Origin: Betaproteobacteria bacterium
GTDB taxonomy: Bacteria; Pseudomonadota; Gammaproteobacteria; Burkholderiales; Sulfuricellaceae
Assembly: GCA_021373185.1 (NCBI GenBank)
Contig: JAJFTF010000047.1
Location: forward strand, 1-54,298
Direction: 5' to 3'
Length of the DNA: 54,298 nt
Shown: piece by piece, positions 1 to 8,526 of the stretch
How positions within the stretch are numbered: the first letter of the stretch is position 1
How the letters are laid out: each line of letters starts with the position of its first letter
The notes under the pieces: generated by a model
Seen by the model: only the letters and a program-made list of their open reading frames with translations
What the model was told of the DNA's origin: nothing
The model's database searches: none
Position numbers and translations under genes: made by a program

Positions 1-665
1 AGGCTGACACCCTCGGGCTTGAGGGTGGCTGCGATACCGGACAGATTTTCGCCTTTCTTCACCGGCCCATAGGTTTCACGGGTGGACCCGCCTTCTTCGG
101 TGGCCTTGCCGAGCAATTTCTTGTCCAGCGGAATGCTTGCCCTGATTTCGGGCTTTACGGTTTCAGCGGGTGCTTCAGTCGATTTTGCCGCGGCGGGTTG
201 AGCTGGGACGACTTTGGCCACAGGCGGTGCAACCGGTGCGACCGACACTTGGGCTTCACCATAGCCGGGCGGATCGAGCAATACGGTATATTCCCGCACC
301 AGACGCCCGGACGGCCAATCGATCTCGATCAGCATATCCAGGAATGGTTCGTCGATAGGTTTGGAGGAGGTGATCTTGAGGTAGGGGTCGCCGTTCTTTT
401 TCTGTTCAACGCTGAAGCGGATGGCGGAGAGTGCGGGTGAGCGCTCGATCCTGGCTTCCTTGAAAGCTTCAAGGGACGCGAAATTGGCCCGGATCGAGCC
501 GAGATCCTTCTTGTCTACGGACAGAAGTTCGATTTCGCCTCTGAGCGGCTGCCCCAGCGTTGATGTCACTGTCAGCCTGCCCAACCCCGCAGCAAGGGCT
601 GGCACCGATGCCAGCAGCATCATGCCGGCGGTTACCCAGGCTTTTGTTTTAAATTTCCGATCCAT
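1..665 (-). CDS. fimV: FimV-like pilus-assembly/peptidoglycan-binding protein, N-terminal part
   Basis: The gene runs off the window start, so only about 221 N-terminal residues are visible. It begins MDRKFK, followed by a signal peptide ending near ALAAGL. Next comes the FimV N-terminal domain (GRLTVTSTLGQPLRGEIELL, then a segment typical of FimV with IDWPSGRLVREY). A Pro/Ala-rich linker leads to the start of a LysM-like segment (YGPVKKGENLSGIA) at the cut end. FimV is an inner-membrane/periplasmic protein that binds peptidoglycan and supports type IV pilus and polar-organelle assembly. The start is preceded by AGGGTGG. Location downstream of leuC-leuD-leuB-asd is usual in betaproteobacteria. 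The long C-terminal TPR part of the family cannot be checked here. Confidence 0.88.
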   Translation of the reverse strand, partial: MDRKFKTKAWVTAGMMLLASVPALAAGLGRLTVTSTLGQPLRGEIELLSVDKKDLGSIRANFASLEAFKEARIERSPALSAIRFSVEQKKNGDPYLKITSSKPIDEPFLDMLIEIDWPSGRLVREYTVLLDPPGYGEAQVSVAPVAPPVAKVVPAQPAAAKSTEAPAETVKPEIRASIPLDKKLLGKATEEGGSTRETYGPVKKGENLSGIAATLKPEGVS

Positions 666-697
666 GCGCCACCCTAATAATAGTTTTTTTGGCTTTT

Positions 698-865
698 GAG
701 CCTATGTCAGTAGGTTTCGTGCCCCACGGCGCAACGGCCCTCCGGGTTGCGGCCGGTAAAGCGCGTCTGCTTTGCCGCTCGAACTCGCCATTGGCTTCGC
801 CTCGCTTCGCGCATCCATCGCTTTCTGGCCGCAACGCGGGGCATGAAACCTACTGATATTGGCTC
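698..865. repeat. 168-bp inverted-repeat element upstream of fimV
   Basis: Two 28-nt arms (698-725 and 838-865) are inverted copies of each other with three mismatches; the left arm contains GTCAGTAGGTTTCGTGCCCC. The 112-bp interior is GC-rich and carries smaller hairpins such as GCAAC-GGCCCTCCG-GGTTGC. The element fills most of the 368-bp gap 666-1033 between asd and fimV. The rest of the gap holds the asd terminator and AT-rich sequence with no convincing gene. It resembles a MITE or large REP-like palindrome. Being immediately upstream of fimV, it could affect that gene's promoter or leader. Confidence 0.7.
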
Positions 866-977
866 CTAACTAAATTAACATCATGGGGTTAGTGATGCAA
901 GCTTATATCGCACATTACATTAGCGCGTTCATTTACAAGTTTGTAATGTTGCAATAACAGGCTCGACTGAAACCAGC

Positions 978-1016
978 AAAAAACCCCGGCCAACGCGATA
1001 AACGTATCGGCCGGGG
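978..1016 (-). terminator. Rho-independent terminator after asd
   Basis: Read on the minus strand, CCCCGGCC (1016-1009) pairs with GGCCGGGG (991-984), followed by a run of six T. It lies 18 nt after the asd stop and probably ends the leu-asd transcript, leaving fimV with its own promoter. Confidence 0.85.
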
Positions 1017-1033
1017 CTCAATTTGCTCAATTT

Positions 1034-2146
1034 TCAAGCTTCGATCAGGATGCGCAGCATGCGGCGCAGCGGCTCGGCCGCGCCCCACAGAAGCTGGTCG
1101 CCGACGGTGAAGGCAGACAGGTACTGCGGCCCCATGTTGAGCTTGCGCATACGCCCCACCGGCACGGTCAGCGTACCGGTAACGGCGGCTGGCGTAAGTT
1201 CCTTCATGGTGATTTCGCGATCGTTCGGCACCACTTTCACCCAGTCGTTGTGCGCGGCGATGATCGAATGAATCTCGTCCAGCGGCACGTCCCTGGTCAT
1301 CTTGATGGTCAACGCCTGACTGTGGCAGCGCATGGCGCCGATGCGCACGCACAGGCCGTCGATCGCGATCTGGTTGCCGCTACGGCCTAGAATCTTGTTG
1401 CACTCGACCTGCGCCTTCCATTCTTCCTTGCTTTGGCCCGATTCAAGCGCCACATCGATCCAGGGAATCAGCGAGCCGGCCAGCGGCACCGGCCAGGCAT
1501 CGACCGGATAGCGGTCGGAACGGATGAAGTCGGCCACCTTCTTGTCGATCTCCAGAATCGCCGAAGCCGGATTATCCACCAGCGCCTTCACTTCGTGATC
1601 GATTGCGCCCATCTGCTGAATCAGCTCGCGCATGTTGCGCGCGCCGGCGCCGGAAGCGGCCTGATAGGTCATCGGGCTGATCCACTCAATCAAGCCCTTG
1701 TCGAACAAACCGCCAATCGCCATCAACATCAGCGACACTGTGCAGTTGCCGCCAACGTAAGTCTTCACTCCCTTGGCAAGGCCGTCTCTGATTACATTGC
1801 CGTTGACAGGGTCGAGAATGATGATGGCGTCGTCCTTCATGCGCAGGGTGGAGGCGGCATCGATCCAGTAGCCGTTCCAGCCGGCGGCGCGCAGGTCGCC
1901 ATACACCTCCTTGGTGTAATCGCCGCCTTGGCAGGAAATGATCGCGTCCATGGCTTTCAGTTCGGCGATGTCCTTGGCGTCCTTCAACGGCGGCACATCC
2001 TTGCCGATATCCGGGCCCTTGCCGCCGGCGTTGGAAGTGGTAAAAAACACCGGTTCGATCTTGTCGAAATCCCGCTCTTCACGCATCCGCTGCATCAGCA
2101 CCGAACCGACCATGCCGCGCCAACCAATCAATCCAACTCGCATCAT
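1034..2146 (-). CDS. asd: aspartate-semialdehyde dehydrogenase
   Basis: NADPH-dependent reduction of aspartyl phosphate to aspartate semialdehyde, the branch point to lysine/diaminopimelate, threonine and methionine; cytosolic. The 370-residue protein matches the enterobacterial-type Asd in length and sequence. The N-terminal nucleotide loop reads [12 protein letters not shown], the catalytic cysteine is C135 in VGGNCTVS, and the substrate-binding segment is [11 protein letters not shown]. The C-terminus [10 protein letters not shown] is typical. Two adjacent ATG codons open the frame, so the start could be one codon later. It lies 45 bp after leuB on the same strand and ends at a strong terminator, so it is probably the last gene of the leu operon. 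Confidence 0.97.
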   Translation of the reverse strand: MMRVGLIGWRGMVGSVLMQRMREERDFDKIEPVFFTTSNAGGKGPDIGKDVPPLKDAKDIAELKAMDAIISCQGGDYTKEVYGDLRAAGWNGYWIDAASTLRMKDDAIIILDPVNGNVIRDGLAKGVKTYVGGNCTVSLMLMAIGGLFDKGLIEWISPMTYQAASGAGARNMRELIQQMGAIDHEVKALVDNPASAILEIDKKVADFIRSDRYPVDAWPVPLAGSLIPWIDVALESGQSKEEWKAQVECNKILGRSGNQIAIDGLCVRIGAMRCHSQALTIKMTRDVPLDEIHSIIAAHNDWVKVVPNDREITMKELTPAAVTGTLTVPVGRMRKLNMGPQYLSAFTVGDQLLWGAAEPLRRMLRILIEA

Positions 2147-2191
2147 GTTGCTATCCTTAATAAAAGCAATTTACCGCAGTTCAAAATAAAA

Positions 2192-3256
2192 TCACAAAGC
2201 CGCCACTACCGCGTCGCCCATCTCGCTACAAGAAACCTTGCGCGTCCCATCCGTCCAGATATCGACGGTGCGCAAACCGTTGGCCAGCACCTTCTTCACT
2301 GCGCCTTCGATGCGCTGGGCCATTTCCTCGCTATTGAAGGTATAGCGCAGCATCATCGCCACCGACAAAATGGTCGCCAGCGGGTTGGCGATGTTCTGTC
2401 CGGCGATGTCCGGCGCGGAGCCGTGGCTCGGCTCGTACATCCCCTTGTTGTTGCTGTCCAGCGAAGCGGAAGGCAACATGCCGATGGAGCCGGTGAGCAT
2501 CGAGGCCTCGTCGGACAGGATGTCGCCGAAAATATTGCCGGTAACCATCACGTCGAACTGTTTGGGCGCGCGCACCAGTTGCATCGCCGCGTTGTCGACA
2601 TACATATGGGACAGTTCGACGTCGGGATAATCCTTCGCCACTTCGATCATGACCTGGCGCCACAGTTCGGTGGTTTCCAGCACGTTGGCCTTGTCCACCG
2701 AGCACACCTTGCGGTTGCGCTTGCTGGCAATGCCGAAAGCGACATGGCCGATGCGGCGGATTTCCGACTCCGAGTAGCGCATGGTATTGAAACCTTCGCG
2801 CTCGCCGTTGGCATTGGTATGAATGCCGCGCGGCTGGCCGAAATAGATATCGCCGGTGAGTTCGCGCACGATCATGATGTCCAGCCCGGAAACCACTTCC
2901 GGCTTCAAGGTCGAAGCGCCGGCCAGCTCCGCGTAGAGCAGCGCCGGGCGCAGGTTGGCGAACAGGTTGAGTTCCTTGCGGATGCGCAGCAGACCCTGCT
3001 CCGGCCGCATCGGTCGCGGCAGGGTGTCGTAGTTCCAGCCGCCGACCGCGCCGAGCAGAACGGCATCGGCGTCCTGCGCCAACTTCAGCGTCGCCGCCGG
3101 CAGCGGATCGCCCGCCGCGTCATAGCCCGCACCGCCGATTGGCGCTTGTTCCAGCTCGATTTTCATGCCGTCGCTGGACAGCGCTTTCAACACCTTCACC
3201 GCCTGCGCGACGATTTCCGGGCCGATGCCGTCACCCGGCAAGACTGCAATTTTCAT
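2192..3256 (-). CDS. leuB: 3-isopropylmalate dehydrogenase
   Basis: Oxidises and decarboxylates 3-isopropylmalate to 2-oxoisocaproate with NAD in leucine synthesis. I place the start at [15 protein letters not shown] (354 residues), preceded by GGGAG at a good distance. A longer in-frame reading would include the repeat region upstream and is unlikely. Diagnostic segments are [11 protein letters not shown], the arginine-rich substrate loop [13 protein letters not shown] and the C-terminal [14 protein letters not shown]. It follows leuD, separated by an inverted repeat, and precedes asd. Confidence 0.97.
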   Translation of the reverse strand: MKIAVLPGDGIGPEIVAQAVKVLKALSSDGMKIELEQAPIGGAGYDAAGDPLPAATLKLAQDADAVLLGAVGGWNYDTLPRPMRPEQGLLRIRKELNLFANLRPALLYAELAGASTLKPEVVSGLDIMIVRELTGDIYFGQPRGIHTNANGEREGFNTMRYSESEIRRIGHVAFGIASKRNRKVCSVDKANVLETTELWRQVMIEVAKDYPDVELSHMYVDNAAMQLVRAPKQFDVMVTGNIFGDILSDEASMLTGSIGMLPSASLDSNNKGMYEPSHGSAPDIAGQNIANPLATILSVAMMLRYTFNSEEMAQRIEGAVKKVLANGLRTVDIWTDGTRKVSCSEMGDAVVAAL

Positions 3257-3266
3257 CTTAACTCCC

Positions 3267-3348
3267 GTGAAGCGTGAGGGGTAAGGCGTGAGGGGAAAGC
3301 AACCGGCCTGCCGACCGCGCCTCACCCCTCACCTCTCACCCCTCACGC
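3267..3348. repeat. GTGAGGGG-type inverted repeat between leuD and leuB
   Basis: The left arm (3267-3295) carries GCGTGAGGGGTAAGGCGTGA; the right arm (3320-3348) is a run of CTCACC units reading as the reverse complement of the same motif. The right arm overlaps the leuD stop codon. The two arms can form a long imperfect hairpin in the mRNA between leuD and leuB. It is not followed by a T-run, so it is more likely a processing/stability or attenuation element, or simply a spread repeat, than a terminator. Confidence 0.55.
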
Positions 3349-3987
3349 ATTAGTAAACACCCACGGCTCCGTCTGGCGCCGCTGTTCTTCATACGCCTTG
3401 ATCTTCTCCGCGTGCTGCAAGGTCAGGCCGATATCATCGAAACCGTTGAGCAGGCAGTATTTGCGGAAATGATCGACTTCGAAACTGATGCTGTGCCCGC
3501 CCGGGGTGGTCACCAGTTGCCGCTCCAGATCCACCGTCAGGCGATATCCTTCGCTCGCCGCAGTTTCCTTGAACAAACGATCCACGTCGTCCGCATCCAG
3601 CACAATCGGCAGGATGCCGTTCTTGAAGCAGTTGTTGAAGAAAATATCGGCGAAGCTCGGCGCGATGACCGCGCGGAAGCCGTAATCCAGCAGCGCCCAC
3701 GGCGCATGCTCGCGGCTCGAGCCGCAGCCGAAATTCTCGCGCGCCAGCAAGATCTGCGCGCCTTGATAGCGCGGCTGATTGAGCACGAAATCCTTGTTTA
3801 GCGGGCGGTTGCTGCAATCCTGCCCCGGCTCGCCGTGGTCGAGATAGCGCCACTCGTCGAACAGGTTCGGGCCGAAACCGCTGCGCTTGATCGACTTCAA
3901 AAACTGCTTGGGGATGATGGCGTCGGTATCGACGTTGGCGCGATCCAGCGGCGCCACCAACCCTTCAAGCCGGGTGAACTTGTCCAT
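3343..3987 (-). CDS. leuD: 3-isopropylmalate dehydratase small subunit
   Basis: Small (swivelling) subunit of isopropylmalate isomerase, which with LeuC converts 2- to 3-isopropylmalate. The 214-residue length is typical. It starts [22 protein letters not shown] and contains the family motif [15 protein letters not shown], then [16 protein letters not shown]. The start codon directly follows the stop of the entericidin-like gene (TAAATG), which suggests translational coupling. Confidence 0.97.
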   Translation of the reverse strand: MDKFTRLEGLVAPLDRANVDTDAIIPKQFLKSIKRSGFGPNLFDEWRYLDHGEPGQDCSNRPLNKDFVLNQPRYQGAQILLARENFGCGSSREHAPWALLDYGFRAVIAPSFADIFFNNCFKNGILPIVLDADDVDRLFKETAASEGYRLTVDLERQLVTTPGGHSISFEVDHFRKYCLLNGFDDIGLTLQHAEKIKAYEEQRRQTEPWVFTNA

Positions 3988-4149
3988 TTACTTGACTGCC
4001 TTCTGGATGGCTTCGCCGCCCTTCTCGATATCCTGGCCGACGCCGCGGACGGTATTGCAGCCCACCATGCTCACCACGCCCGCCACAATCGCGGTCAATA
4101 CCACCAGTTTCACGGCAACAAAAACGGCTATTTTCTTCGGATTCATCAT
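3988..4149 (-). CDS. entericidin-like small lipoprotein inside the leu operon
   Basis: A 53-residue frame lies between leuC and leuD. It starts [17 protein letters not shown], has a hydrophobic stretch ending in a lipobox-like MVGC, then [18 protein letters not shown] and a Lys-rich end. The cysteine followed by NTVRGVG-DIE-GGEAI is the hallmark of the entericidin EcnA/EcnB family of small membrane lipoproteins. Its ATG overlaps the leuC stop (ATGATGA) and its stop abuts the leuD start, so the three genes should be co-translated. A second ATG one codon later is also possible. Role in the cell: entericidins are linked to stress and envelope bacteriolysis. A link to leucine synthesis is not known to me and may only reflect position. 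Confidence 0.85.
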   Translation of the reverse strand: MMNPKKIAVFVAVKLVVLTAIVAGVVSMVGCNTVRGVGQDIEKGGEAIQKAVK

Positions 4150-5624
4150 TTCACCTCGCTCATCAATTCACGCACATCGACGAAATGCCCGGCAATCGCC
4201 GCTGCTGCGGCCATTTCCGGGCTCACCAAATGAGTTCTGCCGCCTTGGCCCTGCCGCCCTTCGAAATTGCGGTTGGAGGTCGACGCGCAGCGCTCGCCCG
4301 GTTCCAGACGGTCGGCATTCATCGCCAGACACATGGAACAGCCGGGGTCGCGCCATTCGAAACCGGCCTCGACAAAAATCTTGTCGAGCCCTTCCTGTTC
4401 GGCCTGCTGCTTGACCAGGCCGGAGCCCGGCACCACCAGCACTTGCTTGACGTTGGTCGCCTTGCGCTTGCCTCGGGCAATCGCTGCGGCAGCGCGCAAA
4501 TCTTCAATCCGCGAGTTGGTGCAGGAGCCGATGAACACCTTGTCCACGGCGATCTCGATAATCGGCGTGTTGGCCTGCAAACCCATGTAAGCCAGCGCCC
4601 GCTCGATGCCGGAACGCTTCACCGCATCGGCTTCCGCCAGCGGGTCGGGCACCTTGCCATCCACCGTCGTCACCATTTCCGGCGAAGTGCCCCAAGTCAC
4701 CTGCGGCTTGATGGCAGCGCCATCCAGTTCGACCAGCGCATCGAAATGCGCGCCCTGATCGCTTACCAACGTACGCCAGTAAGCCGTCGCCTTGTCCCAC
4801 AGATCGGCCTTGGGCGCGAACGGACGGCCCTTGATGTAATTGATCGTGGTGTCATCCACCGCCACCATGCCGGCGCGCGCACCGGCTTCGATCGCCATGT
4901 TGCACAAGGTCATGCGCCCTTCCATCGACAGCGCGCGAATCGCCGCGCCGCCGAACTCGATCGCGTAGCCGTTGCCGCCGGCAGTGCCGATCTGGCCGAT
5001 CACCGCCAGCGCGATATCCTTGGCGGTGACGCCTTTACCCAGCACACCTTCCACCCTGACCAGCATGGCTTTGGACTTTTTCTGCAGCAGGCATTGCGTG
5101 GCCAGCACATGCTCGACCTCGCTGGTGCCGATACCGTGGGCCAGCGCACCGAAAGCGCCGTGGGTGCTGGTATGCGAATCGCCGCATACCACTGTCATCC
5201 CCGGCAGGGTCGCACCCTGTTCCGGGCCGATGACATGGACGATGCCCTGACGGACGTCGCCCATGCGGAATTCGGTAATCCCGAATTCCGTGCAGTTCTG
5301 GTCGAGGGTTTCCACCTGGAGTCGGGCGATCGGATCCTCAATGCTTTTAAACCAGCGCTGATAAATTTTTTCCGCCGCTTCGCTCAACTGCACGCCCGCT
5401 TGTTCCTTGGGCAGGCCGGTGGTCGGTACATTGTGATCGGGCACCGCCAGAATCGAGGCGGCGCGCCACGGCTTGCGTCCGGCCAGGCGCAGCCCTTCGA
5501 AAGCCTGCGGGCTGGTCACTTCATGCACCAGATGGCGGTCGATATAAAGCAGCGCGGTGCCGTCCGGTTCGGTATGCACCACATGGGACTGCCATAATTT
5601 ATCGTAAAGGGTTTGTGCGCTCAT
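4146..5624 (-). CDS. leuC: 3-isopropylmalate dehydratase large subunit
   Basis: Aconitase-family [4Fe-4S] subunit of isopropylmalate isomerase. The start [17 protein letters not shown] and segments [31 protein letters not shown] and GCSMCLAMN (cluster cysteines) identify it. It has 492 residues against about 466 in E. coli. Most of the excess is an insertion of about 20 residues at roughly 67-99, between DHNVPTT and IARLQVETL, containing [12 protein letters not shown]. It is the first gene of the leuC-ecn-leuD-leuB-asd group. The 111-bp gap upstream, to the end of the MFS gene, shows no terminator I can recognise. Confidence 0.97.
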   Translation of the reverse strand: MSAQTLYDKLWQSHVVHTEPDGTALLYIDRHLVHEVTSPQAFEGLRLAGRKPWRAASILAVPDHNVPTTGLPKEQAGVQLSEAAEKIYQRWFKSIEDPIARLQVETLDQNCTEFGITEFRMGDVRQGIVHVIGPEQGATLPGMTVVCGDSHTSTHGAFGALAHGIGTSEVEHVLATQCLLQKKSKAMLVRVEGVLGKGVTAKDIALAVIGQIGTAGGNGYAIEFGGAAIRALSMEGRMTLCNMAIEAGARAGMVAVDDTTINYIKGRPFAPKADLWDKATAYWRTLVSDQGAHFDALVELDGAAIKPQVTWGTSPEMVTTVDGKVPDPLAEADAVKRSGIERALAYMGLQANTPIIEIAVDKVFIGSCTNSRIEDLRAAAAIARGKRKATNVKQVLVVPGSGLVKQQAEQEGLDKIFVEAGFEWRDPGCSMCLAMNADRLEPGERCASTSNRNFEGRQGQGGRTHLVSPEMAAAAAIAGHFVDVRELMSEVK

Positions 5625-5735
5625 GAACCTGAATAAAACGATGAAAAGCGGAAATTATCGCATATCTCTCGGGAAATCGGATAGTTACCAAGCAGAAAGG
5701 GATGGCGTCGCGGCTGAAGCCTGCGCACAAACACC

Positions 5736-6875
5736 TCACTCCATCCTCAACTTCCATGCCACCAATCCGAGCCCTGCCAAGGCACAGACCGCCGCAATGG
5801 TGAAGGTGATCTCCGGCCCCAGCATTTCCCAGGTAAAGCCGCTGTACAATCCGCCCAGCGTGCCGCCCACGCCAAACGACAGGCTATTATAAAGAGCCTG
5901 CCCCTGAGACTGGTGCCGCCCCTTGAAAAAGCGGTGCACCATCTGCACCGCAGCCGAATGGTAGGCGCCGAAGGTGGCGGCATGCAGCAACTGGGCAATT
6001 ACGATCACGACGACCGACCCTACTCCCCAGCCGATCATCAAAAAACGCAGCACGGCGAAAGCGAAGCTCGCCAGCAGCACTTGGCGCAAACTGAAGCGCT
6101 TGAGCAAACGCGGCATCCACAGAAAAATGCCGATTTCGCACGCCACGCCGATTGACCACAGCAACCCCACGCTGCTCTTGGCATAACCATGATCGACCAG
6201 ATAAATTGAATAAAAGGTGTAATAGGCGCCGTGCGCCGCCGCCATCAGGATGCCGCCGCCGATAAAAGCCAGCACTTCGGGGCGGCGGATGATGTGCCAG
6301 ATCGGCAGATGGTCGGTGTGATGGGACAGCGCCTCCGCCTCGGGAATGTGGCGCGAGAACAGCAGCAACGCCGCCACCATTGCCAGCACCGCCCACGGCA
6401 GCCAGCGGATGGCGATGAAATCGAACAAATAACCCAGCCCGATCACGGCAACGATGAAACCCACCGAGCCCCACAAGCGAATGCGCCCATAGCGCGACGT
6501 CTTCTCGCCGAGATGGCTCAGAGTGGTGGCCTCCACCAGAGGCAGCGAGGCGCTCCAGAAAAAACTGGTCAGCGACATCACCACGAACATCCAGGCAAAA
6601 CTGGTACCGAAAAAGACGCCGACAAAACTCAGCAGGCTCAATGCCACGGCGAGTTGGACAATGGCGACGCGCTTGCCGGATCGGTCCGACACCCAGCCCC
6701 AGATGTTGGGCGCGAAGATGCGCATCACCTGCAGCAGCGACATCAGGATACCGATCTGGACGGCGTTGAATTCAAGCGACTTGAGATACAGCCCCCAGAA
6801 CGGCGCCATCGCGCCGACGAAGGCGAAGTAGAAGAAATAGAAGCCGGACAGGCGCCAGTAGGGAACGGAAGGCAT
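5736..6875 (-). CDS. MFS transporter, HcaT/LacY-like family
   Basis: A 379-residue integral membrane protein with about 12 hydrophobic segments. It begins MPSVPYWRLSGFYFFYFAFVGAM with a typical PYWGLYLKSL-like first loop, here PFWGLYLKSLEFN. The loop 2-3 motif WGWVSDRSGKR is the MFS signature. The pattern fits the MFS_1-like group containing 3-phenylpropionate transporter HcaT. Substrate cannot be read from sequence. It follows the glycosylase-like gene by 9 bp on the same strand, so the two may share a transcript. Confidence 0.85.
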   Translation of the reverse strand: MPSVPYWRLSGFYFFYFAFVGAMAPFWGLYLKSLEFNAVQIGILMSLLQVMRIFAPNIWGWVSDRSGKRVAIVQLAVALSLLSFVGVFFGTSFAWMFVVMSLTSFFWSASLPLVEATTLSHLGEKTSRYGRIRLWGSVGFIVAVIGLGYLFDFIAIRWLPWAVLAMVAALLLFSRHIPEAEALSHHTDHLPIWHIIRRPEVLAFIGGGILMAAAHGAYYTFYSIYLVDHGYAKSSVGLLWSIGVACEIGIFLWMPRLLKRFSLRQVLLASFAFAVLRFLMIGWGVGSVVVIVIAQLLHAATFGAYHSAAVQMVHRFFKGRHQSQGQALYNSLSFGVGGTLGGLYSGFTWEMLGPEITFTIAAVCALAGLGLVAWKLRME

Positions 6876-6884
6876 ATTCGTTAT

Positions 6885-7328
6885 TTATTGCTTGAGAGTT
6901 TGAGGCCGTTCCCACGCGGCGACATCACCCGACATAAGGCGAAACAGGGGATGCGCTTCGGGCATCTTCAGATCGGAAAATCCGGCCAGCCTCACCGGAT
7001 CGCGCACTTCGAGCTTGCGGCACAAATGCGTCCATTCATAAAACAACTGGCCGCTGGTCGCCGCGATCTGGCCCGGCCAGGGCGCCACAGCGATTTTATC
7101 TGCATCGAAACGATAATTCCGACGCAAGGCTTCGGCATGAATTCCGGCGAGATAAGCAGCGATGCCGCCGACCGGGTCAGGCAGTTCGCGAAAACGCGCC
7201 AACTGAGGATGATTGCGGTAGCCGCGAGTCTGTCCGAGCAGCACCTTCTGCGCCAGCAGCGCTTCGCGCCACAATGCGACCAAACCCTGGGCATCCAGAT
7301 ATTGCGGATGCAGCGTCCACAATCTCAT
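6885..7328 (-). CDS. pyrimidine-dimer DNA glycosylase-like protein (Pyr_excise family)
   Basis: A 147-residue protein starting MRLWTLHPQYLDAQGLVALW. It has the RE-LLAQ-VL-G-TRGYR-HPQL pattern that I associate with bacterial members of the T4 endonuclease V-like (Pyr_excise) family, often annotated as pyrimidine-dimer glycosylases. Conserved charged residues in the N-terminal half (R21-E22, R35, Y37, H40) agree. It would act in repair of UV dimers, but activity of these short bacterial relatives is not certain. It sits between aroC and the MFS gene, with 29 and 9 bp gaps. Confidence 0.7.
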   Translation of the reverse strand: MRLWTLHPQYLDAQGLVALWREALLAQKVLLGQTRGYRNHPQLARFRELPDPVGGIAAYLAGIHAEALRRNYRFDADKIAVAPWPGQIAATSGQLFYEWTHLCRKLEVRDPVRLAGFSDLKMPEAHPLFRLMSGDVAAWERPQTLKQ

Positions 7329-7357
7329 GGCGCAAGCGAGGCAGGAAATCTCAAGAA

Positions 7358-8461
7358 TTATTTGCCAGTGCTGCCCGGAATGCGCGGCGTATCCACCGCC
7401 ACATCGGCATTCTGCGCGCGGTGGCGCAGGGCGTGATCCATCAGCACAATCGCCAGCATCGCCTCGGCGATGGGCGTGGCGCGGATGCCGACGCAGGGAT
7501 CGTGACGGCCTTCGGTCGAAACCATTACCGGATTACCGGCCTTGTCGATTGAATGGCGCGGAATACGGATACTGGAAGTCGGCTTGATCGCCAGGTGGGC
7601 GACGATGTCCTGCCCGGTGGAAATGCCGCCGAGGATGCCGCCCGCGTGGTTGGAGAGAAAGCCCTGCGGCGTCAGCTCGTCGCCGTGCTCCGAACCCTTT
7701 TGCGCAATCGAGGCGAAACCGGCGCCGATCTCGACGCCCTTGACCGCATTGATGCTCATCATGGCGTAGCCGATCTCGGCATCGAGCCGGTCGTAAACCG
7801 GCTCACCCCAGCCCACCGGCGCGCCTTCGGCCACCACGGTGATTTTCGCGCCGACCGAATCGCCGTCCTTGCGCAGGGCGTCCATGTATTCTTCAAGCTG
7901 CGGCACGAAGCTCGCATCGGCGGCAAAAAACGGATTTTCGCCGACGTCGGCCCAGCGCTTGAACGGCACTTCGATTGGCCCCAGTTGCGACATGTAGCCG
8001 CGTATCGTCACGCCGTAGCGCTCCTTCAGCCACTTCTTCGCCACCGCGCCCGCCGCCACCCGCACCGCCGTCTCGCGCGCGCTGGAGCGCCCGCCGCCGC
8101 GATGGTCGCGAATGCCGTATTTATGCCAGTACGTGTAATCGGCATGGCCGGGACGGAAAGTTTCGGCGATGTTGCCGTAATCCTTGCTGCGCTGATCCTC
8201 GTTGCGGATCAGCAGCGCGATGGGCGTGCCGGTGGTCTTGCCCTCGAACACCCCGGAAAGAATCTCCACCGTGTCGGATTCGCGTCGTTGCGTCACATGA
8301 CGCGAAGTGCCGGGCTTACGCCGGTCGAGTTCGCATTGGATATCCTCCGCGCTCAAGGCCATGCCGGGCGGACAGCCGTCCACCACGCAGCCGATCGCCG
8401 GGCCGTGGGATTCGCCGAAGGAAGTGACACAGAAAAGCTTACCGAGGGAATTGCCGGACAT
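7358..8461 (-). CDS. aroC: chorismate synthase
   Basis: Last step of the shikimate pathway: 5-enolpyruvylshikimate 3-phosphate to chorismate using reduced FMN. The 367-residue protein starts [20 protein letters not shown] and carries the signatures [15 protein letters not shown] and [15 protein letters not shown], with the C-terminal [13 protein letters not shown]. It is probably the first gene of the aroC-glycosylase-MFS group on the minus strand, divergent from the P-type ATPase (65-bp gap). Confidence 0.98.
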   Translation of the reverse strand: MSGNSLGKLFCVTSFGESHGPAIGCVVDGCPPGMALSAEDIQCELDRRKPGTSRHVTQRRESDTVEILSGVFEGKTTGTPIALLIRNEDQRSKDYGNIAETFRPGHADYTYWHKYGIRDHRGGGRSSARETAVRVAAGAVAKKWLKERYGVTIRGYMSQLGPIEVPFKRWADVGENPFFAADASFVPQLEEYMDALRKDGDSVGAKITVVAEGAPVGWGEPVYDRLDAEIGYAMMSINAVKGVEIGAGFASIAQKGSEHGDELTPQGFLSNHAGGILGGISTGQDIVAHLAIKPTSSIRIPRHSIDKAGNPVMVSTEGRHDPCVGIRATPIAEAMLAIVLMDHALRHRAQNADVAVDTPRIPGSTGK

Positions 8462-8526
8462 TTGTTTTCATCTCGCAAAATCAACCTGCTAAGTTTAACA
8501 TAAGTGCCAATAACCGGCTTTTGGCC

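Noticed and set aside
1433..3277. 614-codon plus-strand open frame opposite leuB/asd
   Set aside because: It is antisense to two certain genes and has the His/Arg/Gln-rich composition of a shadow frame in GC-rich DNA.
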